Assembly (NCBI RefSeq): GCF_947495735.1
Contig: NZ_CANMAA010000001.1
Location: forward strand, 186,001 to 250,000
Reading direction: 5' to 3'
From: an uncultured Pseudokineococcus sp.
GTDB lineage: Bacteria > Actinomycetota > Actinomycetes > Actinomycetales > Quadrisphaeraceae
DNA: 64,000 nt
The first letter of the stretch is position 1. The number at the start of each line of letters is the position of its first letter. Below the pieces are notes generated by a model. That model was given only the letters and a program-made list of their open reading frames with translations, was not told the origin of the DNA and did no database searches. The position numbers and the translations under genes were made by a program. Below, piece after piece: positions 60,468 through 64,000 of this stretch.

Positions 60468-60505
60468 AAAAGGCGTTGTGCGCGCCGCGGCGGCTCCCCT
60501 AGCGT
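60468..60505 (+). promoter_or_regulatory. whiB7 promoter with AT-rich upstream patch
   Basis: AAAA (60468-60471) lies 4 nt before a -35 TTGTGC (60476-60481); an 18-nt spacer leads to the -10 TAGCGT (60500-60505). An AT patch just upstream of the -35 is how WhiB7-type AT-hook regulators mark their own promoters. Four consecutive A are striking in this GC background. Confidence 0.7.
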
Positions 60506-60574
60506 CTGCTCCGGCAGCGCAGGAGCGCGCCCCCGCGACCGCGGGCGGCGCCCAGGTGGAGGAGGTGGTCCCCG

Positions 60575-60967
60575 GTGGTCAGCACGACGACGTACGACGT
60601 CCGCACGGTCGACCGCGTCGGGAACGTCCTCCCCGTCGCCGACTCCGGCACCGGTGGGGTCTGCCTCGCCCTGGCGGCCGACCGCACCGCCTCCAAGGCG
60701 GGCGGCTCGCAGATCGCCTTCATCCCGCTGGGTCTCGGAGGAGAGCTCCGTCCCCGGCGCGGCGACCGCGGCTCCGCGGAGCCCGGCGGCCGCGAGCTGA
60801 CCGGCGCAGAGGTCCGCGAGGGCTCCGCGTCCTCCGGCCGCGGCAGCTCGACCTCCCACCTCATGACCGACTTCGCCCGTGTGGCGGGGGCCGTCGACGG
60901 CTTCCGCCACCTCCGCTCCTGCGGGACCCCCGTCCCCGGCAGCGCTCCGAGCGCCACGGCCCCCTAG
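60575..60967 (+). CDS. Upstream ORF in the whiB7 leader
   Basis: 130 residues from GTG 60575, with GGAGGAGG about 10 nt upstream. I recognise no domain. The first 60 codons have GC-rich third positions (TYDVRTVDRVGNVLPVADSG, AFIPLGLGGELRP); the rest is Ser/Gly/Arg-rich. It lies between the whiB7 promoter and a strong hairpin and stops 21 nt before it. Its position is that of the upstream ORF which controls whiB7 by attenuation in other actinobacteria. It may act through its translation rather than its product. Confidence 0.6.
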   Translation: MVSTTTYDVRTVDRVGNVLPVADSGTGGVCLALAADRTASKAGGSQIAFIPLGLGGELRPRRGDRGSAEPGGRELTGAEVREGSASSGRGSSTSHLMTDFARVAGAVDGFRHLRSCGTPVPGSAPSATAP

Positions 60968-60988
60968 GCCCGCGCTCGAGGCCCTGCC

Positions 60989-61023
60989 GAGGCCGCGGCT
61001 CCCGACCCGGGAGCCGCGGCCTC
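60989..61023 (+). terminator. Attenuator hairpin in the whiB7 leader
   Basis: A perfect 15-bp G/C stem (60989-61003 with 61009-61023, 5-nt loop) lies between the upstream ORF and whiB7. Its 3' arm is also complementary to CCGCGGCTCC at 60766-60775 inside the ORF, which offers an alternative pairing. Confidence 0.7.
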
Positions 61024-61095
61024 ACCCGTTGCGCCGCGGCTCCTCCTGACCGCCCCCGCCCGACGACCTCGGGCAGCACGACCAGGAGAAGAACC

Positions 61096-61386
61096 GTGCA
61101 GCTCACGGCCATGCTCGAGCCCCCTCCCACCGGTCCGGACGACCGCGGCGCCGTCCCGTGCCGGGACGGCGACGGCGACCTGTGGTTCGCCGAGGCCCCC
61201 GCCGTCCTGGAGGAGGCCAAGACCCGGTGCGCCCCCTGCCCCCTGCGCGAGGCCTGCCTCGCCGGTGCCCTCGACCGGCGCGAGCCGTGGGGCGTCTGGG
61301 GCGGCGAGATCTTCGACGGGGGAGCCGTCATCGCGCGCAAGCGGCCCCGCGGCCGCCCCCGCAAGCACCCGGTCGCGGTCGCCTGA
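61096..61386 (+). CDS. whiB7: WhiB7 redox-sensitive transcription factor
   Basis: 96 residues. A 4Fe-4S WhiB-family activator of intrinsic antibiotic-resistance genes that works with the vegetative sigma factor. The cluster cysteines are C22, C45, C48 and C54 (PCRDGD, CAPCPLREAC); the turn EPWGVWGGE follows. The C-terminal AT-hook KRPRGRPRKHP identifies WhiB7 rather than other WhiB proteins. AGGAGAA precedes GTG 61096 by 5-6 nt. Regulation is probably by autoactivation at 60468-60505 plus attenuation at 60989-61023. It follows uvrD2, as in mycobacteria. Confidence 0.95.
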   Translation: MQLTAMLEPPPTGPDDRGAVPCRDGDGDLWFAEAPAVLEEAKTRCAPCPLREACLAGALDRREPWGVWGGEIFDGGAVIARKRPRGRPRKHPVAVA

Positions 61387-61479
61387 CCGCTCCCGCCCGC
61401 TCGTCCACCAGCCCGCACACCCGCGTCGCCCCCGACCCCCGTCGGGCGCGGCGCGGGACGCCCCTGAGGAGCGCTCGCC

Positions 61480-61737
61480 GTGAGCACCCGCCCCGCCCGT
61501 CCTCCCGACCACCTGCCCGACCCCGCCGGGGTCCTCGCCCGGCCGACGACCCAGCCCGTCAGCTCCTCGACGCTCACCGCCCGCGCGCTGCGCGGGGCCC
61601 GGGACGAGCGGCGCCTCACCGACGCCCTGGCGCTGCGCGCCGCCGACCGGCTCGAGCGCCGGGCGCTGCGTGCCACCGAGCGCGCTGCCGGCGCCCGGCG
61701 GCGCGCGGAGACCGCCGCTGCCCTCGCCCGCGCCTGA
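61480..61737 (+). CDS. Small Arg/Ala-rich protein of unknown function
   Basis: 85 residues from GTG 61480, with GAGGAG about 9 nt upstream. The composition is Ala/Arg/Leu-rich and mostly helical (RALRGARDERRLTDALALRA, ADRLERRALRATERAAGARR). No cysteines and no family are recognised. It may share the whiB7 transcript, since no terminator lies between them, and a good terminator follows. It could bind nucleic acid, judging only by charge. Confidence 0.55.
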   Translation: MSTRPARPPDHLPDPAGVLARPTTQPVSSSTLTARALRGARDERRLTDALALRAADRLERRALRATERAAGARRRAETAAALARA

Positions 61738-61742
61738 CCCGG

Positions 61743-61769
61743 GAGCCCGCCACCGCCGGTGGCGGGCTC
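61743..61769 (+). terminator. Terminator of the small Arg/Ala-rich gene
   Basis: A 12-bp perfect stem (61743-61754 with 61758-61769), followed by TCCGT, lies 5 nt after the stop. Confidence 0.85.
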
Positions 61770-61851
61770 TCCGTCGTCCGGGCGGCAGTCGCCCCGGCGG
61801 CGCCCTGGTGACCTGGGCCGCGGTGCATCAGGCCCGGTGCTCTGCGTCGTG

Positions 61852-61991
61852 GTGACCCGAACCCGTGACCCGAACCCGTGACCCGAACTCGGTGACCCGC
61901 ACCCGGTGACCCGCACCCGGTGAGCCGCACCCGCTGACCCGCACCCGGTGACCCGCACCCGGTGACCCGCACCCTGGTGACCGGCACCGAG
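61852..61991. repeat. Ten tandem copies of a 13-15-nt repeat
   Basis: The unit is GTGACCCGCACCCG, with variants at the edges (GTGACCCGAACCC at the left, GTGACCGGCACCGAG at the right). The middle copies are identical 14-mers. No spacers occur between copies, so this is not a CRISPR array. Confidence 0.92.
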
Positions 61992-62003
61992 GTGACGTCC
62001 AGG

Positions 62004-62108
62004 GGGGTGGGGCGGCTGGTGCCACGGCACGTGAGCCGAGCAGCCCCCGCGGGGCGCGAGCCCCGCGGGAGCGCGGAGGCAGTGCCGTGGCACCAGTCGC
62101 CCCACCCC
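62004..62108. repeat. Large inverted repeat with nested hairpin
   Basis: Two 27-nt arms (62004-62030 and 62082-62108) pair with a single G-U exception, and the 51-nt loop contains its own stem (CCCGCGGGG with CCCCGCGGG, around 62046-62069). Both arms contain GTGCC(A/G)(C/T)GGCAC. It lies 13 nt after the repeat array. Confidence 0.85.
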
Positions 62109-62243
62109 ACCCAGCCCGGCGCCCGCGACGCCGCCCCGCGTCCCCTGTCCCCGTGAGCGCGCCCCCGCCCACCGGGGCCCGGGGAGCCGCTCGAGCCGGG
62201 GGAGTGCACGAGCGAAGGGCTGCCGCGGTGCCCGGGCCGCGGC

Positions 62244-62249
62244 TAGCGT
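62244..62249 (+). promoter_or_regulatory. Leaderless -10 of the AIM24 gene
   Basis: TAGCGT is followed by 7 nt and GTG 62257. Confidence 0.6.
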
Positions 62250-62256
62250 CCGGCGC

Positions 62257-62961
62257 GTGCGCAGCCACCTCTTCGACCCCGCCCACGCCGAGCAGCAGAC
62301 CTCGGCCCGCTGGACCCGTCAGAACCACAAGATGGCCCGGGTCGTCCTGGGCCCCGACGTGCTCGCGGCCAAGGGGGCGATGGTCGCGTTCCAGGGCGAC
62401 GTCCGCTTCGACCACGAGGGCTCGGGCAGCGTCGGGCGCCTGGTGCGCCGGCTCGTGTCGTCGGCGGACACGCCGCTCATGCGCTGCTCGGGCGCGGGCG
62501 AGGTCTTCTTCGCCCGCCGGGCCGAGGACGTCTTCACGGTCGAGCTCGAGGGCGACGCCATCTCCGTCGACGGCGCGAACGTGCTGGCCTTCGACGCCGA
62601 CCTGGACTGGGACGTCCGGCGCGTCCAGGGCGCCGGGACCCTCACGGGCGGTCTGTTCACCCTGGAGATCAGCGGGCGGGGCACCGTCGCCCTGACCAGC
62701 GACGGACCGCCGGTGCTGCTGGACTGCTCGCAGCAGCCCACGTCCGTGGACCTGCAGGCGGCGGTGGCGTGGTCGGCGAACCTCCGGCCGACGCTGCGCA
62801 GCAGCCTGAACGCGCGCTCGATGCTGCGGGGCGGCACCGGCGAGGCGTTCCAGTACGTGTTCTCCGGGCCGGGCTTCGTGGTCGTCCAGCCCAGCGAGGG
62901 CCAGCCGGTGCCGCAGGGCGGTGGCGGGAACGGCGGCGGCCTGGGGGACCTCTTCAGCTGA
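62257..62961 (+). CDS. AIM24 family protein
   Basis: 234 residues with the AIM24/TIGR00266-type beta-rich fold: [74 protein letters not shown], and [22 protein letters not shown] at the end. A Gly-rich tail follows. The family is found in all domains and its function in bacteria is not established. The leaderless start GTG 62257 fits the family N-terminus. The upstream region is the repeat-rich non-coding stretch. Confidence 0.9.
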   Translation: MRSHLFDPAHAEQQTSARWTRQNHKMARVVLGPDVLAAKGAMVAFQGDVRFDHEGSGSVGRLVRRLVSSADTPLMRCSGAGEVFFARRAEDVFTVELEGDAISVDGANVLAFDADLDWDVRRVQGAGTLTGGLFTLEISGRGTVALTSDGPPVLLDCSQQPTSVDLQAAVAWSANLRPTLRSSLNARSMLRGGTGEAFQYVFSGPGFVVVQPSEGQPVPQGGGGNGGGLGDLFS

Positions 62962-63012
62962 CCGAGCCCTCCTGCCCGGGGCGAGGGCACGGGGCGGCGC
63001 GCCCGCCGGGCG

Positions 63013-63018
63013 TAGTCT
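63013..63018 (+). promoter_or_regulatory. Leaderless -10 of prfB
   Basis: TAGTCT is followed by 7 nt and GTG 63026. Confidence 0.6.
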
Positions 63019-63025
63019 CCGGTCC

Positions 63026-64000
63026 GTGGCTGCCGTCGACTTCCCCGCCCGGATCCGCGACCTCCGGACGACCTACGGGTCCATCCGCGACGTCACGGAC
63101 GTCGAGGCGCTGCGCGCGACGATCCGCGAGCTCTCCGAGCAGGCGTCGGCGCCGGACCTGTGGGACGACGTCGACGCCGCCCAGCAGGTCACGAGCCGCC
63201 TGTCCCACGCGCAGGGGGAGCTGGACCGGATCGACCGCCTCGGCCAGCAGCTGGACGACCTCGAGGTGCTGGTCGAGATGGCGGAGGCCGCCGAGGGGGC
63301 CGAGCGCACCGAGACCCTCGCCGAGGCCGAGCGCGAGCTCGAGCAGCTGCGCACGGCGATGGCGCGGCTGGAGGTCCGCACCCTGCTGTCGGGGGAGTAC
63401 GACCCCCGGGAGGCCATCGTGACGATCCGCGCGGAGGCCGGGGGCGTCGACGCCGCCGACTTCGCCGAGATGCTCCTGCGGATGTACCTGCGCTGGAGCG
63501 AGCGGCACGGCTACCCGACCGACGTCTACGACACCTCCTTCGCGGAGGAGGCGGGCATCAAGTCCGCGACCTTCAAGGTCTCGGCGCCCTACGCCTACGG
63601 GACGCTGTCGGTGGAGCAGGGCACGCACCGGCTGGTGCGCATCTCGCCGTTCGACAACCAGGGCCGCCGCCAGACGTCGTTCGCGGGCGTCGAGGTGCTG
63701 CCCGTCGTGGCCGAGACGGACGCCGTCGAGATCCCGGAGAACGACCTGCGGGTCGACGTCTTCCGCTCGTCGGGCCCTGGCGGCCAGAGCGTCAACACGA
63801 CCGACTCCGCGGTGCGCCTGACCCACCTGCCCACCGGGGTCGTCGTGTCCTGCCAGAACGAGAAGAGCCAGCTGCAGAACAAGGCGGCGGCGCTGCGCGT
63901 GCTGCAGGCGCGCCTGCTCGAGCGCGCCCGCGCCGAGCGCCAGGCCGAGCTGGACGCGCTCAAGGGCGCCGACGCGGGCAGCTGGGGCAACCAGATGCGC
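63026..64000 (+). CDS. prfB: Peptide chain release factor 2 (3' end outside window)
   Basis: 325 codons are visible, open to the window edge. RF2 ends translation at UGA and UAA. Readable parts are the helical domain 1 ([21 protein letters not shown]), the stop-codon tripeptide SPF at 207-209 ([12 protein letters not shown]) and the peptidyl-transferase motif GGQ at 252-254 ([11 protein letters not shown]), followed by [16 protein letters not shown]. Unlike many bacteria, the gene runs in one frame from GTG 63026 with no in-frame UGA near codon 25, so no programmed frameshift is needed. Confidence 0.95.
   Translation, partial: MAAVDFPARIRDLRTTYGSIRDVTDVEALRATIRELSEQASAPDLWDDVDAAQQVTSRLSHAQGELDRIDRLGQQLDDLEVLVEMAEAAEGAERTETLAEAERELEQLRTAMARLEVRTLLSGEYDPREAIVTIRAEAGGVDAADFAEMLLRMYLRWSERHGYPTDVYDTSFAEEAGIKSATFKVSAPYAYGTLSVEQGTHRLVRISPFDNQGRRQTSFAGVEVLPVVAETDAVEIPENDLRVDVFRSSGPGGQSVNTTDSAVRLTHLPTGVVVSCQNEKSQLQNKAAALRVLQARLLERARAERQAELDALKGADAGSWGNQMR

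Larger units (their letters stand above)
61738..62256. other. Non-coding region with repeat array and large inverted repeat
   Basis: 519 nt without a credible gene. In order it holds a terminator (61743-61769), about 80 nt of nothing notable, ten tandem 13-15-nt repeats (61852-61991), a 27-bp inverted repeat (62004-62108) and the AIM24 promoter (62244-62249). Confidence 0.7.

Noticed and set aside
61852-61991. Possible CRISPR array
   Set aside because: Units are only 13-15 nt and directly abutting, with no spacers and no cas genes nearby.
1-64000. tRNA, rRNA, phage integrase, transposase or attachment-site signals
   Set aside because: None was recognised on reading both strands. The synteny of the longer blocks suggests undisturbed chromosome.

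Overview
This window is a very GC-rich chromosomal stretch from an actinobacterium. GTG starts are frequent, and no phage, transposase, tRNA, rRNA or CRISPR array was seen. The taxonomic call rests on gene content: mycothiol deacetylase MshB, mycoredoxin, WhiB7 with an AT-hook, the AdnA-AdnB helicase-nuclease pair, DUF3107, DUF3117 and DUF3152 proteins, and the actinobacterial dapC, dapD and dapE branch. A high-GC genus such as those of the Kineosporiales fits, but I cannot fix the genus from the sequence alone.

Layout. 1-3889: a truncated ThuA-like gene, a stand-alone LuxR-type HTH protein and a secreted GH78 rhamnosidase; this is the most accessory-looking part. 4025-11036: translational GTPase TypA, an aldo/keto reductase, MshB with a coupled flavin reductase, and a VanW-family envelope protein. 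11052-21680: GNAT, ferredoxin FdxA, DapC, citrate synthase with two coupled genes, a secreted lytic-transglycosylase-like protein with DapD, then divergent DapE-DivIVA-SRPBCC-Tag. 21762-24561: crotonase, DUF3117, leucyl aminopeptidase. 24742-31733: the conserved SigE neighbourhood (O-methyltransferase, sigE, htrA, tatB, mrp, DUF1003, MgtE-N/CBS protein), here without a recognisable rseA. 31857-39674: Dps, a YbhN-like membrane protein, a general-stress protein, aminopeptidase P, DUF2332, a PHP phosphoesterase and an MpaB oxygenase coupled to a GHKL ATPase.

40152-61386 resembles from end to end a block known from mycobacteria: RhlE-type helicase, (GlsB), DUF3107, TetR, DUF3152, MoeZ, MGMT-like, AdnA, AdnB, (EEP, APH), NudC, (kinase-like), mycoredoxin, UvrD2, WhiB7. 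It joins DNA repair and recombination, redox and antibiotic-stress functions. 61387-64000 holds a small unknown gene, an unexplained 0.5-kb non-coding stretch with a tandem-repeat array and a large inverted repeat, an AIM24 protein and the start of prfB.

Two expression patterns stand out. At least a dozen genes have a TANNNT hexamer exactly 6-7 nt upstream of their GTG/ATG, which is the layout of leaderless transcripts; I used this to choose several starts. Two coupled genes (possibly four) have no ATG/GTG/TTG start, and their only plausible start is a CTG overlapping the upstream stop as CTGA. The WhiB7 leader has a readable promoter, a long upstream ORF and a strong attenuator hairpin. I found no clearly novel multi-gene system; the most unexplained structure is the repeat/inverted-repeat region at 61852-62108.
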